Of a stretch of 34,165 nucleotides of DNA, positions 24,972 to 33,259 are shown in pieces. Each line of letters starts with the position of its first letter. Position 1 is the stretch's first letter. This stretch comes from Clostridia bacterium (GTDB lineage: Bacteria > Bacillota > Clostridia > Christensenellales > Christensenellaceae). The position numbers and the translations under genes are program-made. The notes below the pieces were generated by a model that saw only the letters and a list, made by a program, of their open reading frames with translations, searched no databases and was not told where the DNA came from. Location: assembly GCA_014805015.1 (NCBI GenBank), contig JAAUYQ010000099.1:1-34165 (forward strand), written 5' to 3'.

Positions 24972-25071
24972 GGAACTGTCGACATTTAATCTTTCTATCG
25001 TCGAATAGATAATTGGCTTAGACGCGACGTTTTATCGAGTTGCATTAGAAAGCTTATTCACCGACAGTTCC
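24972..25071. repeat. 100-bp inverted-repeat element, MITE-like
   Basis: Arms of 25 bases (24972-24996 and 25047-25071) match at 19 of 25 positions. The outer 10 bases GGAACTGTCG/CGACAGTTCC are perfect, as are the inner CTTTCT/AGAAAG. ATTAA occurs directly before the element (24967-24971) and again two bases after it (25074-25078), a possible target duplication. No open frame lies inside. It could be a miniature transposable element or a long hairpin in the leader of the downstream operon. Confidence 0.4.
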
Positions 25072-25160
25072 CAATTAAGAATCTATACATATAAATACAT
25101 AGTTTTAGAATAGTATGTCTCATACACTCTTCTACACCAAGAACTGAAAGGAGCCTCACG

Positions 25161-26531
25161 TTGATTATCAGGAAGAAGCCGGTCGCAGCAATCACTGTAG
25201 CTGCAGTTCTTCTGTTTGGGGGATGTCAGGCAACGCCAGAGCAATCCGTTATCGCGACCAGAATGGTCGAACTTGAACCTGTTGCAGGTTCATCGTCAAC
25301 CGCATCTTCTGCGCCTGCTACTGCCCACGATGAAATGTGGCAGGACGAAATGGAAATAGCCGGGATGAAGATTGTCATAGATGCTGATGTTGAAACACCC
25401 CAGGCTGATACATTTCCAGTGGTCAAAGTGCGTCCGACCGGGTTTTCTGCTGACACGGTGCAACGTATTCTTGATTATTTTGCAGGCAACGCTGTACTTC
25501 GCGATCTCAATGCCGATGTACCGTGGATGACCCGTGATGTGCGTGACCAGATCATCGTTGAGGAGCTTCGCTTTCAGCACGACTGCGGTGTGCGAAATGA
25601 TATTCTACCGGAAGAAGTAGCAGCCCACATGGACGAATTGTATGGCACGCCTCCCGAAGCCGCTGAAGCCGCCGAGATTCCACGAGATGATGTCAGCACC
25701 GTCTCTGAGTCAGTCTACTTCGATACAGGTAAGACCGTACCGGGGACAATGATTTTGGAGGACAGCCGCCAGGACGCGAATAAAGCATTTTTAGAAGTTT
25801 CAGATTTCGGTTTTTTCGGGGGGTACACAAATGAACGACACCAAGAGGAGTCTGCGGCTGGCACTGGCCTGACCGCCGAGGAGGCAGCATCTGCTGCCAA
25901 GGTGACGGCTGATAGTCTGGGATTTGACTATATGGATGTATCAGATGTTCGGGTCGCTGATCGCTATTCTAATCTCGCCGCGGGAACAACAGACAGCGAT
26001 CAGCAATGCTACTTGGTACTCTTCTCCAGAACGTATGCTGGAGTGAAATCTCCGTTCGTAGAGTTGCGTGCGTGGCGTAACTCGGGCGCTGCTGGCGACA
26101 GTTCCGAGCAATACCGCGCCCCATGGACGCCGGAGTACCTTGAACTTATGATCAACGAGAACGGCGTTGTCTGGCTTCGCTGGCAGAATCCAGTCGAGAT
26201 AGTCAATGTTGAGCATGATGACATTGACATCATCAGCTTTGAGCAGGCCAAACAGGATTTCGCAGAAAGCATGCGACTTGTTCTGACCGGAACGGATTTC
26301 TTATCAGATATGGAAGAGGATGTTGCCTCTGGCTTGATGGACAACAACGAAATCCACATTAACAAAGTCGTTCTGGGAAACGAGTTTTTTCCTGTGAAAG
26401 ACTCAAAGGATGAGTATCAGCTTATGCCGTGCTGGATCTTCTTTGGATATGACGGCTGGTTGGGCGATATATCGCGAGATCTGCCGACCTGCGAGATGAT
26501 GCTGGATGCTGCTACAGGCGCTATTGTCTGA
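25161..26531 (+). CDS. DUF6034-like lipoprotein
   Basis: This 456-residue exported lipoprotein has a basic N-terminus (MIIRKK), a hydrophobic core AITVAAVLL and the lipobox FGGC, with Cys22 as the lipidated residue. A short low-complexity Ser/Thr/Ala linker follows (VAGSSSTASSAPATAHD). The body resembles the DUF6034 family of Firmicutes lipoproteins: a substrate-domain-like start DTFPVVKVRPTGFSADTVQRI, a middle section with GLTAEEAASAAKVTADSLGF, and a C-terminal beta-rich part. The start is TTG at 25161, with AAAGGAG seven bases upstream. Two permease genes follow, so it may be a surface partner of that transporter or a sensor; the partnership is inferred from position. Confidence 0.75.
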   Translation: MIIRKKPVAAITVAAVLLFGGCQATPEQSVIATRMVELEPVAGSSSTASSAPATAHDEMWQDEMEIAGMKIVIDADVETPQADTFPVVKVRPTGFSADTVQRILDYFAGNAVLRDLNADVPWMTRDVRDQIIVEELRFQHDCGVRNDILPEEVAAHMDELYGTPPEAAEAAEIPRDDVSTVSESVYFDTGKTVPGTMILEDSRQDANKAFLEVSDFGFFGGYTNERHQEESAAGTGLTAEEAASAAKVTADSLGFDYMDVSDVRVADRYSNLAAGTTDSDQQCYLVLFSRTYAGVKSPFVELRAWRNSGAAGDSSEQYRAPWTPEYLELMINENGVVWLRWQNPVEIVNVEHDDIDIISFEQAKQDFAESMRLVLTGTDFLSDMEEDVASGLMDNNEIHINKVVLGNEFFPVKDSKDEYQLMPCWIFFGYDGWLGDISRDLPTCEMMLDAATGAIV

Positions 26532-26569
26532 AAGAAGGATCATGCGCCGCGTCAAGGTGTGGAGCCCTT

Positions 26570-27358
26570 ATGCGAAATGCTCTCGAGAGTGATCTGGGAC
26601 GGATCAGCGTCTGGACGGTCGTCGCGGCAGCGACTGGTTTCGCTGGTGCCGCATTGTCGGGGATCCTGGATGACCTGATCCTGGTGTTTCAGCGTCAGCC
26701 CGTTCCGATTGTGATGCCTGAAGAAATGATGCAGGTGCTTCTTTCTGGGCTCACCAGTGAGCCAGTTCTGCTGACGCTGCCTGTGCTGGCTGCACTGCCA
26801 TTCACCACTGCTTTTCTGGACGACTGCGCAAGTAGGTATGTGCATTCGTTCCTTCCTCGTTCGGGCCTGGGAAACTACATAGCTTCCAAAGCAGTCGTGA
26901 CGGCGATAAGCGGGGGCGGAGCACTGGTCCTAGGCGCTTTGACGGCCTTGAGTATGATCATGATCCTTTTGCTGCCGCTGACTTCCGCGCCTGCGGCGGA
27001 AGAGAGTGCAGACGAGCTTCGTATTGCCGGACAGACTGCCCTCGTGGACATCATGGCGTCTATGCTGCTCCTGTTTCTTTCAGGTGCTTTATGGTCCCTG
27101 GTGGGTGCAAACCTGGCCGTTCTGACCACGAGCCGATACGCAGCCTATGCCGCTCCGTTCGTATTCTTCTATTTGCTCGTCATTCTCGCAGAGCGATATT
27201 TCTATGGAGCTTTTATGCTTAATCCCAAGGAATGGATCTCCCCCTCAGACAACTGGCCCGGGGATGTGGGCGGTGCTGCCCTTTTTATCGGAGAGCTGGT
27301 CTGTATCTTCGCTGTTCTGTACGCCTTGCTCATGAAAAGAAGGCTTCGCCATGTTTAA
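26570..27358 (+). CDS. ABC-2-like membrane permease subunit 1
   Basis: This 262-residue integral membrane protein has about six predicted helices: FAGAALSGILDDLILVF, PVLLTLPVLAALPFTTAF, GALTALSMIMILLLPL, DIMASMLLLFLSGAL, APFVFFYLLVILAERY and FIGELVCIFAVLYALLM. The large soluble segments between helices 1 and 2 and around residue 140 are acidic. No protein family is assigned beyond the ABC-2-like arrangement. It lies 38 bases after the DUF6034-like gene and overlaps the second permease start by eight bases. With the downstream ATPase it forms a permease-permease-ATPase unit like lantibiotic-immunity or bacitracin-type exporters. The ATG has only a weak GTGGAG upstream. Confidence 0.7.
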   Translation: MRNALESDLGRISVWTVVAAATGFAGAALSGILDDLILVFQRQPVPIVMPEEMMQVLLSGLTSEPVLLTLPVLAALPFTTAFLDDCASRYVHSFLPRSGLGNYIASKAVVTAISGGGALVLGALTALSMIMILLLPLTSAPAAEESADELRIAGQTALVDIMASMLLLFLSGALWSLVGANLAVLTTSRYAAYAAPFVFFYLLVILAERYFYGAFMLNPKEWISPSDNWPGDVGGAALFIGELVCIFAVLYALLMKRRLRHV

Positions 27359-28247
27359 GTTCAGGCAGATACTGGATGTGGCAGCGTACAACTTCCGTCA
27401 GTGGCGTTACAGCCCCCGTGTCATCATTGTATTTGCGCTGGCTTTCGTGCTCTGTTTTCTTCTGTCAGACAAGGCAGTGCGCTTTGCTGAGCATTACGGA
27501 ACCGTTCTGCAGATAGGAGAGCCTTTTGTATGGACCTTCGGCGATGCGACCAACATCTTGCTCATATCCCTGCTGCTGGTACTGCTGTTTGCAGATATGC
27601 CGTTTGTGACGCCCGGCACGCCCTTCTATCTGACACGGACGACCAGAACAGTGTGGCTGTTGGGGCAGATCATCTACATATGCGTGGCGACCACGATCTT
27701 CGTCGCGTTTATTCTGCTGGCGACCTCGGCATTGTGTGCGCACATTTCCTTTGCCGGAAACCAGTGGAGTGAGACAGCGGCTATTCTGGGCTACTCGGGG
27801 ACCGGCCTCGTCGTGTCGCTGCCAGCATCTGTCAAGACAATGCAGATGTCGAGTCCGTATGCCTGCATGAGCGCGATTTACGTGCTGATTCTTCTGTACG
27901 CACTGCTGATGGTTTCTGTGATGCTCGTCTTCAACCTGTGGAGGGGGCAGTTTTGGGGCATTTTCAGTACCTTCATTTTCAGTCTGTTTGGTCTGCTGCT
28001 TAATCCCGAAGTGTTTATCAGCATGTTCGAACTGCAGCCGGAACAGAGCTACAGGGCGAGGGTAGCAGTTGGCTGGCTGTCTCCGCTCAATCATGCCACC
28101 TACTATATGCATAACTTCGGTTACGATCTGCTGCCGCGACTGGAAGATACATACCTTATCTTTCTTGCTGCTATCGCTGTTATGTTTGGAACAGCCCTGC
28201 ACACCATGCGGTCTTACAACTTCGAGTTTACAGGAACGGAACGCTAG
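27351..28247 (+). CDS. ABC-2-like membrane permease subunit 2
   Basis: This 298-residue integral membrane protein has about six hydrophobic spans: VIIVFALAFVLCFLL, NILLISLLLVLLFADM, LLGQIIYICVATTIFVAFIL, AIYVLILLYALLMVSVMLV, GIFSTFIFSLFGLLL and YLIFLAAIAVMFGTA. It resembles subunit 1 in size and topology and is probably its heteromeric partner. Motifs such as LNHATYYMHNFGYD near residues 249-262 are not recognised. ATG 27351 overlaps the end of subunit 1 by eight bases. The cognate ATPase starts 65 bases downstream. Export or immunity against a peptide or lipid is a reasonable guess only. Confidence 0.72.
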   Translation: MFKFRQILDVAAYNFRQWRYSPRVIIVFALAFVLCFLLSDKAVRFAEHYGTVLQIGEPFVWTFGDATNILLISLLLVLLFADMPFVTPGTPFYLTRTTRTVWLLGQIIYICVATTIFVAFILLATSALCAHISFAGNQWSETAAILGYSGTGLVVSLPASVKTMQMSSPYACMSAIYVLILLYALLMVSVMLVFNLWRGQFWGIFSTFIFSLFGLLLNPEVFISMFELQPEQSYRARVAVGWLSPLNHATYYMHNFGYDLLPRLEDTYLIFLAAIAVMFGTALHTMRSYNFEFTGTER

Positions 28248-28312
28248 GGTTGGGCGGCCGTGACGCCCAATGCGATATCTGTTCGTAACTTGACTATATT
28301 CAGGGAAGATAT

Positions 28313-28957
28313 ATGAAAGATATAGCTGTCAGTGTTCAGCATGTCTGCAAAGATTTCGGTGAAGAACATGTTCTGTGCGATGTACACCACGATTTTGCAG
28401 CGGGTCAGATTCATGGAATCGTTGGCAACAATGGGTCTGGAAAGACCGTGCTGTTCAAGTGCATCTGCGGTCTTCTTGTTCCCACCAGCGGCCGTATTCT
28501 GGTGGACTATGAGCAGATCGGCGCAGATGTGGATTTTCCGGAAGATGTGGGGCTCATCATAGAAACACCCGGTTTTCTTCCATCGCTTACCGGGTTCCGA
28601 AACCTGCAGCTGCTGGCCAAGCTGCGCCGCCGTGTTGGAGACACGGAAATACGCAGCACACTCAGACGGGTAGGCCTGGACCCAGATTTGAGTAAACACG
28701 TGTCCAAGTACTCCCTGGGAATGCGGCAGCGGCTGGGAATCGCGCAGGCTATTATGGAAGCGCCGTCTCTTCTCGTCCTCGATGAGCCCTTCAATGGTCT
28801 CGATCGGGCGGGAGTACGGGAGATGCACCGTCTGATTATGGGTATGCGCGATGAGGGAGCAACGATTCTCATGGCCAGCCACAATGCAGCGGACATTGAG
28901 GAACTATGCGATACAGTATGCAGTATGGATGCTGGCGTCCTCACTGTGATGCGGTAG
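28313..28957 (+). CDS. ABC transporter ATPase, lantibiotic/drug-export type
   Basis: This 214-residue ABC ATPase has Walker A GNNGSGKT at 38-45, the signature YSLGMRQRLGIAQA, Walker B LLVLDEPFNGLDRAG and a switch histidine in MASHNAADIEE. The S-L-G-M-R-Q signature in place of S-G-G-Q is typical of ATPases partnering ABC-2 permeases, such as the BcrA/LanF immunity group. The Q-loop falls in VGLIIETPGFLPSLTG. ATG 28313 is preceded by AGGGA with good spacing. It likely energises the two permeases just upstream. The next ATPase starts one base after its stop, linking both transporter modules in one transcript. Confidence 0.9.
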   Translation: MKDIAVSVQHVCKDFGEEHVLCDVHHDFAAGQIHGIVGNNGSGKTVLFKCICGLLVPTSGRILVDYEQIGADVDFPEDVGLIIETPGFLPSLTGFRNLQLLAKLRRRVGDTEIRSTLRRVGLDPDLSKHVSKYSLGMRQRLGIAQAIMEAPSLLVLDEPFNGLDRAGVREMHRLIMGMRDEGATILMASHNAADIEELCDTVCSMDAGVLTVMR

Positions 28958-28958
28958 C

Positions 28959-29678
28959 ATGAAGCCTGTCATACGGATCCGGAATCTTGTCCGGATCTTT
29001 AGATCACGTAACGTCCGCTTCCGGGCTCTGGGTGGTGTGAATCTGGATATTATGCAGGGGCAATCAGTCGCAATTGTAGGAGCCTCCGGAAGCGGGAAAT
29101 CTACACTTCTGAACCTTATTGCTGGGCTGGACAAGCCCACCAGCGGCAAGATTTTTGTCAGGGATTCACCCGTGCACAGGATGTCTGAGGAAGAACTGAC
29201 AGACTTCCGCCTGGCAAATGTTGGGATTATTTTTCAGAACTATCGGCTGCTGCCGACACTCAACACTCTGGAAAATGCTGCATTTCCTCTCATGCTCAGG
29301 GGCGTGGACTGTGCGGAGCGAACAGAAAAGGCCCGTGCCTTGCTTCGTCAGCTGGGTCTGTCCAGTCACCTCAGCCACGATGTGGACGAGCTCTCCGGGG
29401 GTCAGCAGCAGCGGGTCGCCATTGCCAGAGCGCTCATTGATGAACCGCCTATCCTGCTGGCCGACGAGCCCACGGGAAATCTCGACAGTAATACAGCGGA
29501 TCAGATACTGGATCTGCTGCAACGGATGGTGAAAGATCGGAGAACTACGCTTCTGATGGTTACACATGACCTTGGGCGCGTTCATCATGCTGATCGCATC
29601 ATCCACATTGCGGACGGTGAAATTGTAGAGGACAGGCTGATTGCAGGGGCGGAAAAGTCGCTGGACATCGAAGAATAA
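28959..29678 (+). CDS. MacB/LolD-type ABC transporter ATPase
   Basis: This 239-residue ATPase has Walker A GASGSGKS at 41-48, Q-loop IIFQNYRLLPTL, signature ELSGGQQQRVAIARAL, Walker B ILLADEPTGNLDS and switch histidine in MVTHDLGRVHH. The PTGNLDS block and Q-N-Y-R-L-L-P sequence are diagnostic of the LolD/MacB/FtsE group that serves FtsX-fold permeases rather than ABC-2 permeases. The permease at 31233-32525 is its expected partner, three genes along, separated by the CARDB-like gene. It is the second distinct ATPase type in the same transcript. The start at 28959 is one base after the preceding stop. Confidence 0.92.
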   Translation: MKPVIRIRNLVRIFRSRNVRFRALGGVNLDIMQGQSVAIVGASGSGKSTLLNLIAGLDKPTSGKIFVRDSPVHRMSEEELTDFRLANVGIIFQNYRLLPTLNTLENAAFPLMLRGVDCAERTEKARALLRQLGLSSHLSHDVDELSGGQQQRVAIARALIDEPPILLADEPTGNLDSNTADQILDLLQRMVKDRRTTLLMVTHDLGRVHHADRIIHIADGEIVEDRLIAGAEKSLDIEE

Positions 29679-29722
29679 GCAGAGAAACCGAACAATATTT
29701 GATACAGGCAGGGTGAAGAAAA

Positions 29723-31252
29723 GTGCGAAGATGGCTTCAAATTGCGGCGGCAGCTTTCTTATTGGCTGCATTTTCTGCTCCAGCGCAGATTGTGTCGGCA
29801 AACGGTTCAGCAGATAGGATGTCTGCCGCAGACACCGGGGTCTTGCTTGTTATAGACAATGATGCTCTCTATCCAGGCATGGACCGGACATATAGCAACG
29901 GCTATATTCCGACTGTAACAGATAACACTGCTTCGGTTATTCTGCCGCTGAAGCCCACGAGCGGAATAGAAAGCAGCACAGTCCGTGTGAGTGTTGATCT
30001 CGGCAACCCAGACAACTCGCCGTTTGTTTTCGAAAATCTTAACCAGACGGTGGCGCTCAGAGAACATACGGTTGACGGCGGCAGCAGGACGCTGGAAGCT
30101 TATCTTATTGATCTCGCGCTACCGCTGACGGCGGACAGACAGAGCGGCAGGTATCCAGTGATTCTAAGCGTGCAGGGTACGACAGAAGCAGGAGACGCCT
30201 TTGAGCAGACATTTACAGTGTACGTTACGGTCGACGGGGCAGCACAGGAATCTGAGCCTCCGCCAGAAGCCGACGTTGCGGAAGCCCTGCCGGACTTCGA
30301 AGGGAATACTCCAGCAGCCGCAGATGAAGGCGTCTCGACAAGTTCAGGTTCTCTCACCAGCGCCCAGGCCACAGAACCACCCCCGCAGCCGAAAAGCGTA
30401 ATCTCTGGCTTTGCCGTTGATCCGTGGCCAATCATTGCGGGACAGGAGTTTTCCATAACGGTCAATCTCCAGAATACTAACACCCGAGTTTCCATGCGTA
30501 ATGTCAAAGTTACGCTGCACGGGGAAACCGACGATATTGTCTCGGCCGGTGAAGCAGGATCCTTCTATTTTGCTGAGGTGAAGCCAGAAGAGACCGTGAG
30601 TGTCTCCAGCCGACTTCTAGTTCAGCCAGGCATAACAAACGATGCGGCGGCCATTCTGATCCATGCCGACTATGAAGGTGCAGACCGCACCGCCTTTACT
30701 GCCGACGAGCAGCTTGTACTGCAGGTCCGTCAGCCGGTTCGACTCGAAGTGGACGCGGTAAATATACCTGCTCAAGTCAGTGCGGGTGAAACGCTGTCTG
30801 TGTCCGTCAACGTTATGAATATGGGCAGGAGTACCGTCCACAATATCCGCGCACAGCTCGAAGCACCAGGTCTGGTGCCCGAAGGAAGCCTGTTCCTGGG
30901 GAATCTGGAGAGTGGAAGCGCCAAGAGAGGAGAACTTTATGCGTTTGTTGACTTTATTGATGCGAACGGTGGGATGGAACAGCGCTATGGGGAGACAGCT
31001 GGTCGGGTTATCCTGACCTATGAGAATGCATTTGCCGAAGAGGAAGTGCAGGAGATGATCTTTGTCACAGACATCCAGCCTCCGCTTCTGCCGCAGACAG
31101 CAGTGCTGCCGGAAGAAGAAAGTGAGAACAGGAATCCAGCTTTTGTGCAGTGGTGGGTGTCTGTTGCAGCTGCGGGGGGCGTACTGGCTGTACTGATCGC
31201 CTTTCTGCGGAGACGACGGCAGCAGAAGACATATGAAGAAGACGATGCGTAG
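29723..31252 (+). CDS. Exported, membrane-anchored CARDB-like protein
   Basis: This 509-residue protein has an N-terminal signal peptide (MRRWLQIAAAAFLLAAFSAPA) and a C-terminal membrane helix near 470-490 (WWVSVAAAGGVLAVLIAFL), followed by the cytoplasmic RRRRQQKTYEEDDA. The extracellular part has a beta-domain near 40-175, a Glu/Pro/Ser-rich linker near 177-225, then two CARDB-like (bacterial adhesion module) immunoglobulin-fold units. These begin near ISGFAVDPWPIIAGQEFS and RLEVDAVNIPAQVSAGETLS. The two units share the pattern (V/I)..AG(Q/E)..S..V...N. GTG 29723 has GGGTGA upstream. It lies between the MacB-type ATPase and its permease, suggesting it replaces the usual membrane-fusion adaptor; that is an inference. 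Confidence 0.75.
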   Translation: MRRWLQIAAAAFLLAAFSAPAQIVSANGSADRMSAADTGVLLVIDNDALYPGMDRTYSNGYIPTVTDNTASVILPLKPTSGIESSTVRVSVDLGNPDNSPFVFENLNQTVALREHTVDGGSRTLEAYLIDLALPLTADRQSGRYPVILSVQGTTEAGDAFEQTFTVYVTVDGAAQESEPPPEADVAEALPDFEGNTPAAADEGVSTSSGSLTSAQATEPPPQPKSVISGFAVDPWPIIAGQEFSITVNLQNTNTRVSMRNVKVTLHGETDDIVSAGEAGSFYFAEVKPEETVSVSSRLLVQPGITNDAAAILIHADYEGADRTAFTADEQLVLQVRQPVRLEVDAVNIPAQVSAGETLSVSVNVMNMGRSTVHNIRAQLEAPGLVPEGSLFLGNLESGSAKRGELYAFVDFIDANGGMEQRYGETAGRVILTYENAFAEEEVQEMIFVTDIQPPLLPQTAVLPEEESENRNPAFVQWWVSVAAAGGVLAVLIAFLRRRRQQKTYEEDDA

Positions 31253-32525
31253 AAGTGATCTCCTGAAACTGGCTGTCGCCGGACTGCGCCGGCGCCCATC
31301 GCGAACCCTGATGATGATCACCGGAATCCTGATCGGTTCCGCGTGCATTGTTCTCATGCTGTCCATTGGATACTCGAGCAACCGGCAGTTTGCAGCGATG
31401 TTGGAGAGCAATACAGCCTTGACGCGCATCGAGGTCAGTGACTTCGGCGCTGGACGCAGCCGACTCACCGATAGCACTATAGCTATAATGACAGCCCTGC
31501 CGCATGTGGAAGCTGTGTCTCCAGTGCTGGACGTGCCGGCTGTTATGCGTGCAGGAGCCTACGAGGCGGCGGCAACAGTGACCGCAATTGATCCAGCTGT
31601 GTTGCGTCTGCACTTTTCTGCGGGCGGCATGTTTGCTCCATCGGCTTCTATGCCCTCTTTGGTGATTGGTGAAGATGCAATGAAGTACTTTATCGATTCC
31701 AGAAATCCCCCGGACTTTGCAGACTGGGAAGCGTACCAGCAGTACACGCCCGACATAGACTGGCTGTCATCGGTTCTCGATCTGCAGGTAGGATACGCCG
31801 ATGCTGAGTCTGAGGTGCCTCGAAGCGGAGTTTACCGCGTAGGGGTGGCAGGGCTCATCTCAGCCGACCAGAAGTCCGAAAGTGGACGCATCTATATGGA
31901 TCTTGAATCCATACGCAGCATACTACAGAGCAACCGTGACGTGGCTGCCTATCTGGATATTCCGCTTTCATCGTATCAGCAGGCAGTGATCCGAGTGGAC
32001 GACATGGATAATGTTGCTGGCGTCACGGAAAGTATCCGTCAGCTGGGCTTTGAGGCATTCAGTGAAGCCGAGTACATCCTTCAGATGCAGTCTGAACAGG
32101 ACCGGCAGCAGACGCAGCTTTTTGCGATTGGTCTGGTCAGTCTGTGTGTGGCAGCCCTGGGCATCGCCAACACCATGTATGCGTCTGTCCTCGAGTCGCG
32201 CGCCGAAATCGGCATTATGAAGGTCGTTGGAATGAAGCTGCAGCTCATACGGCAGATGTTTACGATGCAGGCAGGCATCGTTGGTCTCATGGGTGGAGTT
32301 CTGGGCCTTCTGGTCAGTTGGGTAGTCGTGTGGGTGATCAACACCTGCAGCGGGGATATGCAGCTGTTCGGCATGGAGCTTGCAGCGGGCACCAAAATCG
32401 CAGTGCCCGTCTGGGCTGCTGCCGGTGCAGTCGGTATATCCGTCGGCACGGGCGTTTTAGCGGGACTGTTCCCTGCGCGGAAGGCGACAAAAATGAGCGC
32501 GCTGCAGGCCATGCGGGACTCTTGA
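31233..32525 (+). CDS. MacB/FtsX-type ABC permease
   Basis: This 430-residue permease has the MacB fold: an N-terminal cytoplasmic elbow (AVAGLRRRPSRTLMMITGI), a first helix IGSACIVLMLSIGYSS, a long extracellular domain (about residues 50-285), then three C-terminal helices. The first of these is AIGLVSLCVAALGIANTMYAS followed by the ESRAEIGIMKVVGM coupling helix, then GIVGLMGGVLGLLVSWVVVWVIN, then VPVWAAAGAVGISVGTGVLAGLFPARKAT. The C-terminus ends in the family motif P-A-R-K-A-x-x-x-x-A-L-x-A-M. ATG 31233 overlaps the CARDB gene by 20 bases; ATG 31245 is an alternative start. It probably works with the ATPase at 28959-29678. Substrate unknown. Confidence 0.87.
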   Translation: MKKTMRRSDLLKLAVAGLRRRPSRTLMMITGILIGSACIVLMLSIGYSSNRQFAAMLESNTALTRIEVSDFGAGRSRLTDSTIAIMTALPHVEAVSPVLDVPAVMRAGAYEAAATVTAIDPAVLRLHFSAGGMFAPSASMPSLVIGEDAMKYFIDSRNPPDFADWEAYQQYTPDIDWLSSVLDLQVGYADAESEVPRSGVYRVGVAGLISADQKSESGRIYMDLESIRSILQSNRDVAAYLDIPLSSYQQAVIRVDDMDNVAGVTESIRQLGFEAFSEAEYILQMQSEQDRQQTQLFAIGLVSLCVAALGIANTMYASVLESRAEIGIMKVVGMKLQLIRQMFTMQAGIVGLMGGVLGLLVSWVVVWVINTCSGDMQLFGMELAAGTKIAVPVWAAAGAVGISVGTGVLAGLFPARKATKMSALQAMRDS

Positions 32526-32599
32526 CATGAAATCGGGGCACGATGTGACGGAACTGTGGATACGCTGCATCCCCCTTGATCTGTCGATCAGACATAACT

Positions 32600-33259
32600 T
32601 CATTCAGAAGCACTGATGCCATGGATGATGGCAAGCATCTGCTCGCGGGACAGATTGCCAACAATGTTGAAAACGTACTTGCCGACTTCCACCTCGGCGC
32701 TATAGGGCGGTGAGGTCGACAGAACCGCAAGTCTTTCAGTGGAATTCTCGACAATCTCATCGTGTATCAGACTAAACTGTGTGCCCAGTTCAATGGAATC
32801 CTCCAGAATCACCATATTAAGATATTGCTCGCCTTGTTCCCAGGCGATTGTGATGATAGGAGCGCCCTCCATGTACTGTACGCGGATCGAGTCGGTCAGC
32901 TCAAACCCAGGTGGGATATACGTGATAGACGGCACTTGGAGCGCCGTATCTGCTTCTAGGTCCTCCAGGGATTCGTAGGTGTCTTCCATACGATTCTCCT
33001 GACTGGCAAGACGCTCGAAAATCGCAGAGCGCGAGGCTTGGATCACTGGGAAGTCAGCAAGTACTAGGGCGCCGAACAACATCGAAGCTGCAATCGCGGA
33101 AGCAAGCAGAACTATCCGGCGGACTGGATGCGACGCGGCCGCATCCTGCCGACGGATTGCTCGCTCTGTCAGTTGCTCATAGAAGTCAGCGTTGTTCTCC
33201 CATTCTTCTGTTAGTAACTGTTCGGACAGATTATTCAGTTTTGTCTGTGTCGTTTTCAT
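32600..33259 (-). CDS. DUF4367-type membrane anti-sigma-like protein
   Basis: In this 219-residue protein the N-terminal 45 residues are charged and cytoplasmic, with a helix suitable for sigma-factor binding. A single membrane span follows (IVLLASAIAASMLFGALVL). The extracytoplasmic C-terminus shows the DUF4367 pattern: SITYIPPGFELTDSIRVQYM, ITIAWEQGEQYLNMVI, then a final VGKYVFNIVGNLSREQMLAII. DUF4367 proteins are commonly found beside ECF sigma genes as anti-sigma/sensor partners. I chose ATG 33259. It overlaps the sigma gene by 29 bases and shows no own Shine-Dalgarno, so translation is probably coupled. The stop at 32600 converges on the MacB permease gene, 74 bases away. Confidence 0.8.
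   Translation of the reverse strand: MKTTQTKLNNLSEQLLTEEWENNADFYEQLTERAIRRQDAAASHPVRRIVLLASAIAASMLFGALVLADFPVIQASRSAIFERLASQENRMEDTYESLEDLEADTALQVPSITYIPPGFELTDSIRVQYMEGAPIITIAWEQGEQYLNMVILEDSIELGTQFSLIHDEIVENSTERLAVLSTSPPYSAEVEVGKYVFNIVGNLSREQMLAIIHGISASE

Noticed and set aside
24568-25012. Pairs of frames on both strands with mirrored GTPW motifs
   Set aside because: The mirrored residues are a by-product of the inverted repeat, not evidence of two related genes.
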